In this document: piece by piece, positions 49,398 through 57,944 of the stretch
Numbering within the stretch: position 1 is the stretch's first letter
Layout: every line of letters starts with the position of its first letter
NCBI GenBank assembly: GCA_050953725.1
Contig: JBMNNB010000003.1
Coordinates: 682,001-746,000 of the forward strand
DNA length: 64,000 nt
From: DTU053 sp012520115
GTDB taxonomy: Bacteria; Bacillota; Clostridia; Oscillospirales; Acutalibacteraceae
Reading direction: 5' to 3'
The notes under the pieces: model-generated
Database searches by the model: none
Told to the model about the DNA's origin: nothing
The model's input: only the letters and a program-made list of their open reading frames with translations
Made by a program: the position numbers and the translations under genes

Positions 49398-50921
49398 CTA
49401 TTTTAAGGGTTTTATAAGGCTTTCGCCTGTCATTGTGGCGGGCTTTTCTATGCCCATTAGCTGGAGCATCGTGGGGGAGATGTCGCAGAGCCTGCCGACG
49501 CCGTCTTTTAGAAGGCAGTTATAGCCGATAACCACAAAGGGCACGGGGTTCGTGGTATGGGCGGTAAAGGGCGAGCCGTCCTCCTCATACATCTTCTCTG
49601 CGTTGCCGTGGTCGGCGGTAAGTACCATCACGCCGTTCATAGCCATTACAGCGTCATAGACCTTGCCCACACAGGCGTCGACTGCCTCAACGGCCTTGAC
49701 GGCGGCCTCCATAACTCCCGAATGGCCTACCATATCGCAGTTTGCAAAGTTGATAACCACAAAGTCATACTCGCCGCTTCTGATTTTCTTTACAACGGTA
49801 TCCGCAACCTCAAAAGCGCTCATCTCTGGCTTTAAGTCATAGGTCGCAACATTGGGGGAGTCTATCAGGATTCTGTCCTCGCCCTCATAGACGGTCTCCT
49901 CGCCGCCGTTTAAGAAGAAGGTAACATGGGCGTACTTTGTGTACTCGGCGATTCTCAGTTGCTTCATGCCCTTTGCGCTCACAACTGCGCCGATGGGGCT
50001 TTCAATCCTGTCTGGCTTAAAGGCAACATCCACATTCGGCATCGTTGCGTCGTACTGGGTCATGCAGACATAGTAGAGGTCTTTGAGCATATCCCGTTTG
50101 AAGCCGTCAAAGTCCGGGTCGATTATAGCCCTTGTGAGCTGCCTTGCCCTGTCGGGGCGGAAGTTAAAGAAGATAACGCTGTCGCCGTCTTTAAGGCACT
50201 GAGCGTTCTCCGAAACGGACGGATTAACAAACTCGTCTGTCACGCCGTCAGCGTATGACTTTTCAAGCAGCTCCTTGCCGCACTTAAAGGGTACGCCCTC
50301 GCACTTTGTAATGGCGTTGTAAGCTCTCTCTACACGGTCCCACTTCTTCTCTCTGTCCATGCCGTAGTAGCGTCCCATTATGGTGGCGATTTTGCCTACG
50401 CCGATTTCCTTAAGCTTCTCGAAAAGCTCCTTAACATAACCCACACCGGAGGTGGGGGAAACATCCCTGCCGTCCATAATGCAGTGGATGAAGACCCTGT
50501 CAAGACCCTGCTTTTTGCAGAGCTCTACGAGGGCATAAAGGTGCGTATTGTGGCTGTGCACGCCGCCGTCGGACAGCAGGCCCATAAGGTGTACCGCTCC
50601 GCCGTTTTTCTTGGCGTGCTCTATTGCGTTAAGGAAGGCCTCGTTCTCGAAGAAATCGCCGTCCGTAATGGACTTTGAAATCCTTGTAAGCTCCTGATAT
50701 ACAACCCTGCCGGCGCCGATATTCGTATGACCGACCTCGCTGTTGCCCATCTGGCCGTCGGGCAGACCCACATCCATGCCCGAAGCGCCGATAAAGGTCA
50801 TGGGGTATTTGGAAAATATCTCATCAAGACGGGGGGTTTTGGCTGCCCTGATAGCGTTGCCGTAGCTGTCCGGGTTGTGACCGAAGCCGTCCATGATGCA
50901 AAGGACATAAGGTTTTTTCAT
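49398..50921 (-). CDS. gpmI: 2,3-bisphosphoglycerate-independent phosphoglycerate mutase
   Basis: The enzyme interconverts 3- and 2-phosphoglycerate using a phosphoserine and two metal ions. The 507-residue length is normal. CIMDGFGHNPD near residue 8 and the phospho-serine motif GQMGNSEVGHTNIGAGR (S about 62) are clear, as are VFIHCIMDGRDVSPTSG and VVINFANCDMVGHSG with VLTADHGNAEKM in the phosphatase domain. It is the last gene after pgk and tpiA. Confidence 0.97.
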   Translation of the reverse strand: MKKPYVLCIMDGFGHNPDSYGNAIRAAKTPRLDEIFSKYPMTFIGASGMDVGLPDGQMGNSEVGHTNIGAGRVVYQELTRISKSITDGDFFENEAFLNAIEHAKKNGGAVHLMGLLSDGGVHSHNTHLYALVELCKKQGLDRVFIHCIMDGRDVSPTSGVGYVKELFEKLKEIGVGKIATIMGRYYGMDREKKWDRVERAYNAITKCEGVPFKCGKELLEKSYADGVTDEFVNPSVSENAQCLKDGDSVIFFNFRPDRARQLTRAIIDPDFDGFKRDMLKDLYYVCMTQYDATMPNVDVAFKPDRIESPIGAVVSAKGMKQLRIAEYTKYAHVTFFLNGGEETVYEGEDRILIDSPNVATYDLKPEMSAFEVADTVVKKIRSGEYDFVVINFANCDMVGHSGVMEAAVKAVEAVDACVGKVYDAVMAMNGVMVLTADHGNAEKMYEEDGSPFTAHTTNPVPFVVIGYNCLLKDGVGRLCDISPTMLQLMGIEKPATMTGESLIKPLK

Positions 50922-50993
50922 ATCTTTCTCCTTATAGTTGATTTGCCTTAAAACATTTTAAGCCGAAGGAAGCAAAAAGAGCCTGTTTTATGC

Positions 50994-51761
50994 TTATTTG
51001 CTTGCTGCAGCGACGATTTTAGCGAAGTCCTCGGCTTTGAGCGAAGCGCCGCCGATAAGTCCGCCGTCAACATCCGGCTGAGAGAGCAGCTCCTCGGCAT
51101 TTGCCGCATTCATGGAGCCGCCGTACTGAATGACTATGGCGTCTGCGGCAGCCTTGCCGTAAAGCTCTCCGATTAGCTCCCTTATAGCCGCATTGACCTC
51201 ATTGGCCTGAGCTGCGGTAGCGGTCTTGCCTGTGCCTATTGCCCATACAGGCTCATAGGCTATGACTATATTTTTAAGCTCCTCGGCGCTCACACCTAAA
51301 AGAGCGATTTTGGTCTGCAGCCTTACGATTTCCGTCGTAATGCCCTGCTCCCTCTGCTCCAAATACTCGCCCACGCAGAGGATAACCTTGAGTCCTGCGT
51401 CAAGAGCGGCCCTTGTCCTCTTCCGGACAGTTAAGTCATTGTCGCCGAAAAGGGTTCTCCTCTCGGAGTGGCCGATGATAACATAGTCCACGCCGATGGC
51501 TTTGAGCATCTCGGCGGAAACCTCGCCCGTAAATGCTCCGCTCTTTTCCCAGTGGCAGTTCTGAGCGCCTATCTTTATATTTGTGCCCTTAGTTGCCTCA
51601 AGAGCTACAAGAAGGTCGACGAAGGGAACGCAGGCCACGACCTCGCAGTCCGCACCTTTGACAAGGGGGATTATTTCTCCGAGCAGCGCCTTAGCCTCAT
51701 CGGGGGTCTTGTTCATTTTCCAGTTGCCTGCAACAACGGCAGGGCGAAGATTCTTGTTCAT
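50994..51761 (-). CDS. tpiA: triosephosphate isomerase
   Basis: The 255-residue enzyme interconverts dihydroxyacetone phosphate and glyceraldehyde 3-phosphate. It has VAGNWKMNKTP with catalytic Lys, the catalytic His in IIGHSERRTLFGD, the catalytic Glu in IAYEPVWAIGTGKTA, and GGSMNAANAEELL as phosphate loop. AGGAG precedes the ATG. It lies between pgk and gpmI. Confidence 0.97.
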   Translation of the reverse strand: MNKNLRPAVVAGNWKMNKTPDEAKALLGEIIPLVKGADCEVVACVPFVDLLVALEATKGTNIKIGAQNCHWEKSGAFTGEVSAEMLKAIGVDYVIIGHSERRTLFGDNDLTVRKRTRAALDAGLKVILCVGEYLEQREQGITTEIVRLQTKIALLGVSAEELKNIVIAYEPVWAIGTGKTATAAQANEVNAAIRELIGELYGKAAADAIVIQYGGSMNAANAEELLSQPDVDGGLIGGASLKAEDFAKIVAAASK

Positions 51762-51896
51762 ATGTTATCTCCTTACTTTATAGTATAGGCTTTTTCTTCT
51801 GTTAAGTCGGTAACCAAATAACAAAATAATAGCAGTTATCTCCGGATGAAGCCACCCGGAGATTAACACAAGAGCTGTCAAAGGACAGAATGAAGC

Positions 51897-53090
51897 TTAT
51901 TTCGTATCGATGCAGGCAATGCCCGGAAGCTCGATGCCCTCAAGGAATTCAAGGGAAGCGCCGCCGCCTGTTGAGATGTGTGACATCTTATCTGCAAAGC
52001 CCAGCTTCTGAACTGCAGCTGCGGAGTCACCGCCGCCGATGATTGAGATAGCGCCGGACTCGGCAACAGCCTTGGCAACGGCTATTGTGCCGCCTGCAAA
52101 GTTCTCCCACTCGGAAACGCCCATGGGGCCGTTCCAGATAATCGTGCCTGCGCCCTTAATGGCCTCGGCGAAGATTTCCTGTGTTCTCGGGCCGATGTCA
52201 AGACCCATATAGCCGTCGGGAATGTTGTCGGAGTCGACCTCTTTCCACTCGGTGTCGGGCTTGTACTCCTTGCCGATTCTGTTGTCAACGGGCAGCAGGA
52301 ACTTAACGCCCCTTGCCTCTGCCTTTTTAAGCATCTCGTTTGCAAGCTCTATCTTGTCGGGCTCGCAGATAGAGGTGCCGACACTGTATCCCTTTGCTGC
52401 GAAGAAGGTGTATGCCATACCGCCGCCGACTATAAGGGTGTCGACCTTTTCAAGCAGGTTGTTGATAACGCCTATCTTGTCCGAAACCTTTGCGCCGCCG
52501 AGAATTGCGACGAAGGGACGCTTGGGAGCCTCAAGAGCCTGTCCCATGAAGGAGATTTCCTTCTGAATCAGGTAACCTACTGCTGAAGGCAGATAATCAG
52601 CTACGCCTGCGGTGGAGGAGTGAGCCCTGTGAGCGGAGCCGAATGCGTCGTTTACAAAGAGGTCGGCCATAGAGGCGAACTTCTTGCTGAGCTCAGGGTC
52701 GTTCTTTGTCTCGCCCTTTGCAAAGCGTACGTTTTCCAGCAGCATTACATCGCCGTCTTTAAGCTCATTAGCAAGAGCGGTAGCGGAATCGCCTACAACA
52801 TCGGCAGCCATCTTAACTTCCTTGCCTAAAAGCTCAGAAAGACGAACGGCAACGGGAGCAAGGGAGAACTCAGCCTCGAACTCGCCGCCCTTGGGTCTGC
52901 CGAGGTGCGAGCAAAGTATGACCTTTGCGCCGTTGTCGATAAGATACTTAATGGTGGGCAGGGATGCGACGATTCTCTTATCACTGGTGATTTTGCCGTC
53001 GGAAATCGGAACATTGAAGTCACAGCGGACAAGCACACGCTTACCCTTTACATCAAGATCCTCAATGGTTTTTTTGTTCAATACGCTCAT
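51897..53090 (-). CDS. pgk: phosphoglycerate kinase
   Basis: The enzyme makes ATP from 1,3-bisphosphoglycerate. The protein has 397 residues from the ATG at 53088-53090, with AAGGAG upstream; a frame extending 12 codons further is rejected. RVLVRCDFNVPISDGKI, LCSHLGRPKGG, NDAFGSAHRAHSS and the C-terminal SIIGGGDSAAAVQKLGFADK are diagnostic. It heads the pgk-tpiA-gpmI operon behind a Rex-like site. Confidence 0.97.
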   Translation of the reverse strand: MSVLNKKTIEDLDVKGKRVLVRCDFNVPISDGKITSDKRIVASLPTIKYLIDNGAKVILCSHLGRPKGGEFEAEFSLAPVAVRLSELLGKEVKMAADVVGDSATALANELKDGDVMLLENVRFAKGETKNDPELSKKFASMADLFVNDAFGSAHRAHSSTAGVADYLPSAVGYLIQKEISFMGQALEAPKRPFVAILGGAKVSDKIGVINNLLEKVDTLIVGGGMAYTFFAAKGYSVGTSICEPDKIELANEMLKKAEARGVKFLLPVDNRIGKEYKPDTEWKEVDSDNIPDGYMGLDIGPRTQEIFAEAIKGAGTIIWNGPMGVSEWENFAGGTIAVAKAVAESGAISIIGGGDSAAAVQKLGFADKMSHISTGGGASLEFLEGIELPGIACIDTK

Positions 53091-53219
53091 GTAAATTCTC
53101 CTTATAATAAGATTAAACAGTTTCAAAGCAGACTAAAGGGAAACCTTTAAGTCAATCTATCCGCAAATGCGGCACCTTACGGTGTTTAAAGTGCATGGCA
53201 CCTTAAAGCCTTAACTTGG

Positions 53220-53237
53220 CTGTGAAAAATTTCACAA
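53220..53237. promoter_or_regulatory. candidate Rex operator upstream of pgk
   Basis: CTGTGAAAAATTTCACAA matches TTGTGAA-N4-TTCACAA at 13 of the 14 fixed positions (the first T is C). It lies just past a candidate minus-strand promoter with TTGCGG (53279-53274), 16 bases, then TAGAAT (53257-53252). Rex represses such operons and lets go when NADH is high. Confidence 0.6.
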
Positions 53238-53280
53238 ATGAAAGGGCATATATTCTAATAATTTACAGAAAAGCCGCAAT

Positions 53281-53880
53281 TTATGCGCTCCAGAACAGAT
53301 AATCGGAAATCAGCAGGGCTCTTACGGGAGCGGCCTCAACGCCGCCGATTTTAAGCGGGGGAGCAATCAGGAAGTAATCCCCGTCCTCGACTTCGTCCAG
53401 CTTGAGTCCCTCAAGCAAAGCCACGGCCTCCCTTAAAAAGGCCTTGTGAACCGCCGTCTGCGCTCCGTGTGTGCCCACAGACAGGCTGTCCGTGCCGACG
53501 AGCTTTACGCCGGCAATGGCAAGCTCGGATGCAGCGGTCTCATGGAAGTAAGCCCTGCCGCCGCCCTTAATGATTATCCTCTCACGGGAGCGGGGGAAGT
53601 ACTTTTCCACATACTCGCCCGTAATGGGGCCGGACGGCACCGAAATCACCGTGCACTCGCCGATAAAGGCGTCAAGGGGCAGCATGTCAATGGGCATACC
53701 CTTGTCAATAAAGTGCAGGGGTGCATCCATGTGCGTGCCGCAGTGCAGACCGGTGTAAATGGCCGCAAGGTTGCACGAGTCGCCGTCGGAAATCCTTTTT
53801 ACGATTTCCACTCTCGGAACAGGGTCGCCGGGGTATATCTCACAGTCAAGAATATCTCTCGAAATATCAATTATATTCAT
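53281..53880 (-). CDS. cyclase-family metal-dependent hydrolase (kynurenine formamidase-like)
   Basis: This 199-residue protein has the metal and catalytic motif HCGTHMDAPLHF, typical of the cyclase/KynB superfamily, within a compact swivelling beta fold. PGDPVPRVEI and VKLVGTDSLSVG support the family, which hydrolyses N-formylkynurenine or related amides. It starts after AAAGGGGGG. No kynurenine-pathway genes are nearby, so the substrate is open. It lies just downstream of the ABC transporter genes and shares their direction. Confidence 0.85.
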   Translation of the reverse strand: MNIIDISRDILDCEIYPGDPVPRVEIVKRISDGDSCNLAAIYTGLHCGTHMDAPLHFIDKGMPIDMLPLDAFIGECTVISVPSGPITGEYVEKYFPRSRERIIIKGGGRAYFHETAASELAIAGVKLVGTDSLSVGTHGAQTAVHKAFLREAVALLEGLKLDEVEDGDYFLIAPPLKIGGVEAAPVRALLISDYLFWSA

Positions 53881-53904
53881 GCTCTGCCCCCCTTTAAAGC
53901 TCTG

Positions 53905-54726
53905 CTATTTTATATTTATCTTCTTCTCAATCAGCATAATGATGATGAAGTAAAGGATAACGGCAAAGACAACGCCCGTAAATGTAGCCGTAACCGGGCG
54001 GATTGCGCCGTTAATATCGAGAATAGCGTCCTTTGCGGCCTCAGTCACGACCACCGAAACCTTGTCGGGGGTAAGGGCTACTGCAATGTCAGCAAGCTTT
54101 GCTGCGCCCTTGCCGAGGTAATGTCCCGCAAGTATGGTTATAAAGGAATAAATGACGGCGCCGAGATTGCCCAGCACATGGAAGGGCCTTACATTGGAAA
54201 GTGTAATGCCGAAAAGGACATACATGGTGATTGTGGCAACCTGAATAATAAGCCTTGAAGCCTCAAGTATGGCTACCTTTTTAAGCACCGCCTCGGAAAT
54301 CAGCATGCTGAACTCTCCCGAGAGCAGTATAGACTTTATCATCTGGAAGCCGTCTTCGCCTGAAACATAGAAGTACATAAACACTATCGAGGCGTAAAAG
54401 AAAAGCTGGCTTATGAATACCCATAAGAATGAGGTGAACCACTTTGAAAAAACAAGGGCCGAGGTCTTAACGGGCAGTGTGTGGGTAAGATAGCCCTGAC
54501 TGCCGTACATGGTCTTCTGAATACTGATGATTATGGTAATGACCGTGACAATGACTATTGCAAAGGCTGCGATAATGAAAACTACCGAGGATATATACTT
54601 GACGGTCTCAAGGTCGGCAAGCAGGGATATGCCCATGACCGCAGAGGCGATAAGCGCCGTGAGGTAAACAAGCGACACGCTGTGTGCGCCGAATTTCAGG
54701 TCGTTCTTAATCAGTTTCCCAAGCAT
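53905..54726 (-). CDS. ABC transporter permease
   Basis: The permease has 273 residues, from the ATG at 54724-54726 with GGAGG in front; its start lies in the last 20 bases of the ATPase gene, which couples them. About six membrane helices are visible, with long hydrophobic runs (VSLVYLTALIASAVMGISLL; VVFIIAAFAIVIVTVITIII) and MYGSQGYLTHTLPVKTSALV as a connecting motif found in clostridial ABC-2 permeases. The cargo is unknown. Confidence 0.85.
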   Translation of the reverse strand: MLGKLIKNDLKFGAHSVSLVYLTALIASAVMGISLLADLETVKYISSVVFIIAAFAIVIVTVITIIISIQKTMYGSQGYLTHTLPVKTSALVFSKWFTSFLWVFISQLFFYASIVFMYFYVSGEDGFQMIKSILLSGEFSMLISEAVLKKVAILEASRLIIQVATITMYVLFGITLSNVRPFHVLGNLGAVIYSFITILAGHYLGKGAAKLADIAVALTPDKVSVVVTEAAKDAILDINGAIRPVTATFTGVVFAVILYFIIIMLIEKKINIK

Positions 54727-55423
54727 TGCCGATAACCTCCTTAAATACTTCTTCAACGGATTTGCCCATGGCGTGGATTTTAGCAATGCCCGTGTTGACA
54801 AGAACCTTTCCGTTGCCGAGCATAAGCACATGGTCAAAGCTGCCCTCAAGGTCGTTTACCATGTGAGTCGATAAAAGAAGGGTGGAGTCCTGAGCATAGT
54901 TTTTCATTATAATATCAAGAATCGTAGCCCTTGCTGCAGGGTCAACGCCGCCCAAAGGCTCGTCCAGCAGATAGAGCTTTGCGGACCTTGACATAATGAG
55001 AAGCAACTGAACCTTCTCCTGCATGCCCTTTGACATGGACTTGATGGACTGCTTTTCGTTAAGGCGGAAGCGCTTAACAAACTCCAGTGCCTTATTCTTG
55101 TCAAAGTCAGAGAAGAAGTCGTTAAAATAATTGATGGCGTCAATGGGTCTGAACCAGTCCGCCAGATAGGTCTTTTCGGGCAGATAGGCTGTTATGCCCT
55201 TTGTGTGTATGCCGGGAGGGGCGTCGTCTACTCTGACTATACCGTCATAATCGTGGATAAGTCCCGACAGAATCTTAATAAGGGTAGTTTTGCCGCAGCC
55301 GTTCGGACCTAAGAGTCCGATGATTTTGCCCTTTTCAAGGTCGAAAGATATGTCGTCAAGAACAAGATTTTTGCCGTAAGACTTTGACAGGTTACGGACC
55401 TTGATGATAACATCGTTTGCCAT
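54707..55423 (-). CDS. ABC transporter ATP-binding protein
   Basis: This 238-residue protein has all ATPase motifs: Walker A LGPNGCGKTTLIKIL near residue 38, the signature SMSKGMQEKVQLLL near 133, Walker B LYLLDEPLGGVD near 157, and the H-loop LLLSTHMVNDLEG. It works with the coupled permease as an ABC-2 exporter of unknown cargo. A stem-loop lies just upstream between this gene and the hydrolase-like gene. Confidence 0.94.
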   Translation of the reverse strand: MANDVIIKVRNLSKSYGKNLVLDDISFDLEKGKIIGLLGPNGCGKTTLIKILSGLIHDYDGIVRVDDAPPGIHTKGITAYLPEKTYLADWFRPIDAINYFNDFFSDFDKNKALEFVKRFRLNEKQSIKSMSKGMQEKVQLLLIMSRSAKLYLLDEPLGGVDPAARATILDIIMKNYAQDSTLLLSTHMVNDLEGSFDHVLMLGNGKVLVNTGIAKIHAMGKSVEEVFKEVIGNAWETD

Positions 55424-55461
55424 TATTTAGCCTCCAGAATCGGCTGCCGCAAGCCGTTGTT

Positions 55462-55492
55462 CGGCATAGGCCCTTTGCAGAGCCTATGCCCG
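55462..55492 (-). other. strong stem-loop between genes
   Basis: CGGCATAGGC and GCCTATGCCCG pair around a short loop, but no T run follows on the minus strand, so it may be a processing or stabilising element rather than a terminator. Confidence 0.55.
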
Positions 55493-55501
55493 GATCATTT
55501 A

Positions 55502-57028
55502 TTACTTATTTAAGGGTTCAAGTGCGGCCTCAAGCTTTGCCTCAACTTCCTTCGTTTCGGAGTTGTCAACAATGATAGTATTGGCAAAAAGAGCCTCGGT
55601 TAAAGCTATGGCCTCGTCGAGAGCCTTGACCTGCTCTGCAGAGAGTGCGGAGCGGTCTGCCTCCTTGGCTTTGGGCAGGAGATTGTACTTAATCTTCCTT
55701 ATGTTCCTTGAACCGTTGAACTGCGGATATGCGGGGTCTGCGTGAACGCTGTCAAAACTATCATCGCTGAGAACACGCTTCGCAATCTCAAGAGCCACAT
55801 CGTTGTAGGCGATGTCGTCATGAATCTGATTCCTGAAGAACCATGTTCTGTCAGGCAGCAGGCAGGTGGTAGCGTCGATAGTGCGGTCGGGAGATATGTA
55901 AGAAGCGGCATTCGGCACGTCGGGATTTGCCGGAACGTAATCCTCCGGGAAGGTCTCGCCGACAGGCGTTGAGGTTGCGCCGATGGAGGTGGAGGATACG
56001 TTGATGACCGTGTCGGAGCTGAAGTCCTTGGACTCGATGAAGCTGAAGAGGGGCAGGCCGTAGCCGCAGATGCTGAAGAACTTTACGCCGTTCTCCTCAA
56101 GCTCTTTAATCTTATTCCTGTAATTCTTCCTTGCGTTGTAGTACTTGTCGGCCATCTGACGGCGGTATTCGGCCTCGGGGCCGGAAAGCAGCTTCTCCCT
56201 TGCCTCCTCATACTGTGCCAGAGGAATAAGGCTGAGCATCATAAGGGACTTTGAAAGCAGGCCCGGCATAAGCTCAAGCAGCAGCTTGTCGGCCACCTTT
56301 CTCGGAATATCCTTCGGCAGAATCTTGAGCATGTCGGTTATCTTGCCGCCCTTGGGGCCTATAAGGAACTCAAGGAAGCTGCCGATGTCGTCGAGATTTA
56401 CCCTGCCGGTAAAACTGTCGCCGGCGATTCTCGAGCCGTCAAGAGCAGCCACGAAGTTGAGAACCCTATGGACATCGCCCTTGTGGCCGTATGCGTCGAA
56501 GTATGCGACGGAAACGGCGCCGCCGAGGCTTACGGGAACCAGGTTTACCTTGTCGCTGCCGGTCTTTTCCTTGACCATCTGAATGAATTCGTCAAGCAGA
56601 GCGGCGTTCTCATAGGGAGCTACAAAGGCATCGAATGCGAAGAAGTAAAGATTCTCCTCACCGACTTCTGCGCCCAGAGACTCCAGGGGAACCATTCTGT
56701 ATATGTAATTTCTGTCCTCAGGTGTGCATTCCTTAACTGACTGAGGATATGATACTACTCTGCACTTCATTACCTTTTTGCCTTCGTTGTCGCAGGCAAT
56801 GGGCTGAACAGCTTCTGCAAGAAGCTCTGCCAGCTTGTCTGTAAAGCCTGCGTCACGGCGCAGAAGCACCATCTTCATAAGCGGGCCTTTAAGCTCCTTA
56901 ACGAGCTTTTCCGAATCAAAATGCAGCGGCCATGAGCTGCCTATTCTGTTGCCGTCATCGTCGATAAGGTCAACCTTTGACTGACCTATACCGGGAACGA
57001 TTATGGTCGGTATGATCTTGTTACTCAT
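55502..57028 (-). CDS. alpha/beta-hydrolase-like protein, cytosolic paralog
   Basis: This 508-residue protein resembles serine hydrolases of the lecithin-acyltransferase/lipase type: it starts PTIIVPGIGQSKVDLIDDDG, and the likely nucleophile elbow is VNLVPVSLGGAVS (S167), with Pro and Val in place of the Gly and x of G-x-S-x-G. A conserved region FRNQIHDDIAYNDVALEIA holds a candidate catalytic histidine. There is no signal peptide. The exported protein at 57945-59855 shares long collinear stretches (ISPDRTIDATTCLLPDRTWF in this one). The substrate is unknown. The pair is discussed as a finding. Confidence 0.72.
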   Translation of the reverse strand: MSNKIIPTIIVPGIGQSKVDLIDDDGNRIGSSWPLHFDSEKLVKELKGPLMKMVLLRRDAGFTDKLAELLAEAVQPIACDNEGKKVMKCRVVSYPQSVKECTPEDRNYIYRMVPLESLGAEVGEENLYFFAFDAFVAPYENAALLDEFIQMVKEKTGSDKVNLVPVSLGGAVSVAYFDAYGHKGDVHRVLNFVAALDGSRIAGDSFTGRVNLDDIGSFLEFLIGPKGGKITDMLKILPKDIPRKVADKLLLELMPGLLSKSLMMLSLIPLAQYEEAREKLLSGPEAEYRRQMADKYYNARKNYRNKIKELEENGVKFFSICGYGLPLFSFIESKDFSSDTVINVSSTSIGATSTPVGETFPEDYVPANPDVPNAASYISPDRTIDATTCLLPDRTWFFRNQIHDDIAYNDVALEIAKRVLSDDSFDSVHADPAYPQFNGSRNIRKIKYNLLPKAKEADRSALSAEQVKALDEAIALTEALFANTIIVDNSETKEVEAKLEAALEPLNK

Positions 57029-57214
57029 TTCTACCTCCGATAATATTAATTTGCGATTTGAAAAACAAAACCTGCATCAGTAGCCACCGATTTTTGGGCA
57101 GGCTTCGCCCAAGCTACTTTATGCAATTCAAGGAAATTCTACCACAACTAAGTGTTCATTTCAATAGTTTTGCATCCACTTTCGAAAAAAGGAGAAACCT
57201 GCGGAATATGGATA

Positions 57215-57655
57215 AATCTTGAGATTCTACGCCCCCGACCGGCACAGAGTACGCCCCCGCCCAGGGTGGGGCACACCGCCCGTGCGGGGGAGAAAAGCAC
57301 CCGCTGAGCTGAGAGTCCCCGCCCCCACATCCGCTGTTCACGCAACGGGAAGGGGATAGCCGCCTACGCCGGGGGAGAACCCACGGCCTCCATTTCCCCG
57401 CCGCCGTGGAAAGCGCCCGCACACGCACCCTCTGACTGCGCCACGTCCACCGCACAAGGCGGAGATAGGGTCAACGCACCAGCCGCCCACATAGGAACAC
57501 GCACCGCCCCGCTGCCCGCACTTTTCCCCGTCGAGCCGGTGACCCCGCTCAAGGAGGGGAAGGGGAAAGCCGCCGAACACACCCTGCCCGCCCCCATATC
57601 CGCTGTTCACGCAACGGGAAGGGGATAGCCGCCTACGCCGGGGAGGGGGTAAACG
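57215..57655. repeat. C-rich intergenic island with 55-bp direct repeat
   Basis: The plus strand is C-rich and open in several frames with no gene evidence. GCCCCCACATCCGCTGTTCA and following 35 bases occur at 57321-57375 and again at 57590-57644 with one or two changes. It is like the islands at 19 and 45 kb. Confidence 0.75.
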
Positions 57656-57724
57656 CCACTACTAAATGGAGAGTGAAAGCCTTGTTTTTGATGCAAAAGA
57701 GCAAAAAAATACCGCCCTGCTTAT

Positions 57725-57850
57725 GCAAGTTGTCCCAAAGGGATAACTTGCAATGAAATTTACCCTGCGGGCAAGTGAAATAGCTGACGCTGTGAAATAT
57801 GCTGAGCATATTAATAGCGAAATTTATCTCACGTGCGAAGCACATTTCAT
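57725..57850. repeat. array of mini-hairpins separated by GTGAAAT-like spacers
   Basis: Small stems follow one another: CAAGTT-g-TCCC with GGGA-t-AACTTG; ACCCTGCGGG; AGC/GCT; ATGC/GCAT; GTGC/GCAC. Between them are AAATTT, AAGTGAAATA and TGTGAAATA repeats. It may be a mosaic intergenic repeat transcribed into structured RNA. Confidence 0.6.
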
Positions 57851-57881
57851 GATCAGAATGATTATTTCATCAATAGCAACA

Positions 57882-57915
57882 AAAAGCTGCTTAGGGGTTA
57901 TCCCTTAAGCAGCTT
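57882..57915 (-). terminator. terminator after the exported hydrolase-like gene
   Basis: AAGCTGCTTA pairs with TTAAGCAGCTT around a GGGG/CCC loop; the minus strand ends in TTTTTG. Confidence 0.8.
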
Positions 57916-57944
57916 ACATATTTGTTGAGCGGATTGCGGTTTAC

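Noticed and set aside
53446..54258. Plus-strand frame opposite the cyclase and permease genes
   Set aside because: It lies opposite to two supported genes and has no domain.
57156..57610. Gly/Arg-rich reverse frames in the 57 kb island
   Set aside because: Product of C-rich composition; overlapping frames; no start signal.
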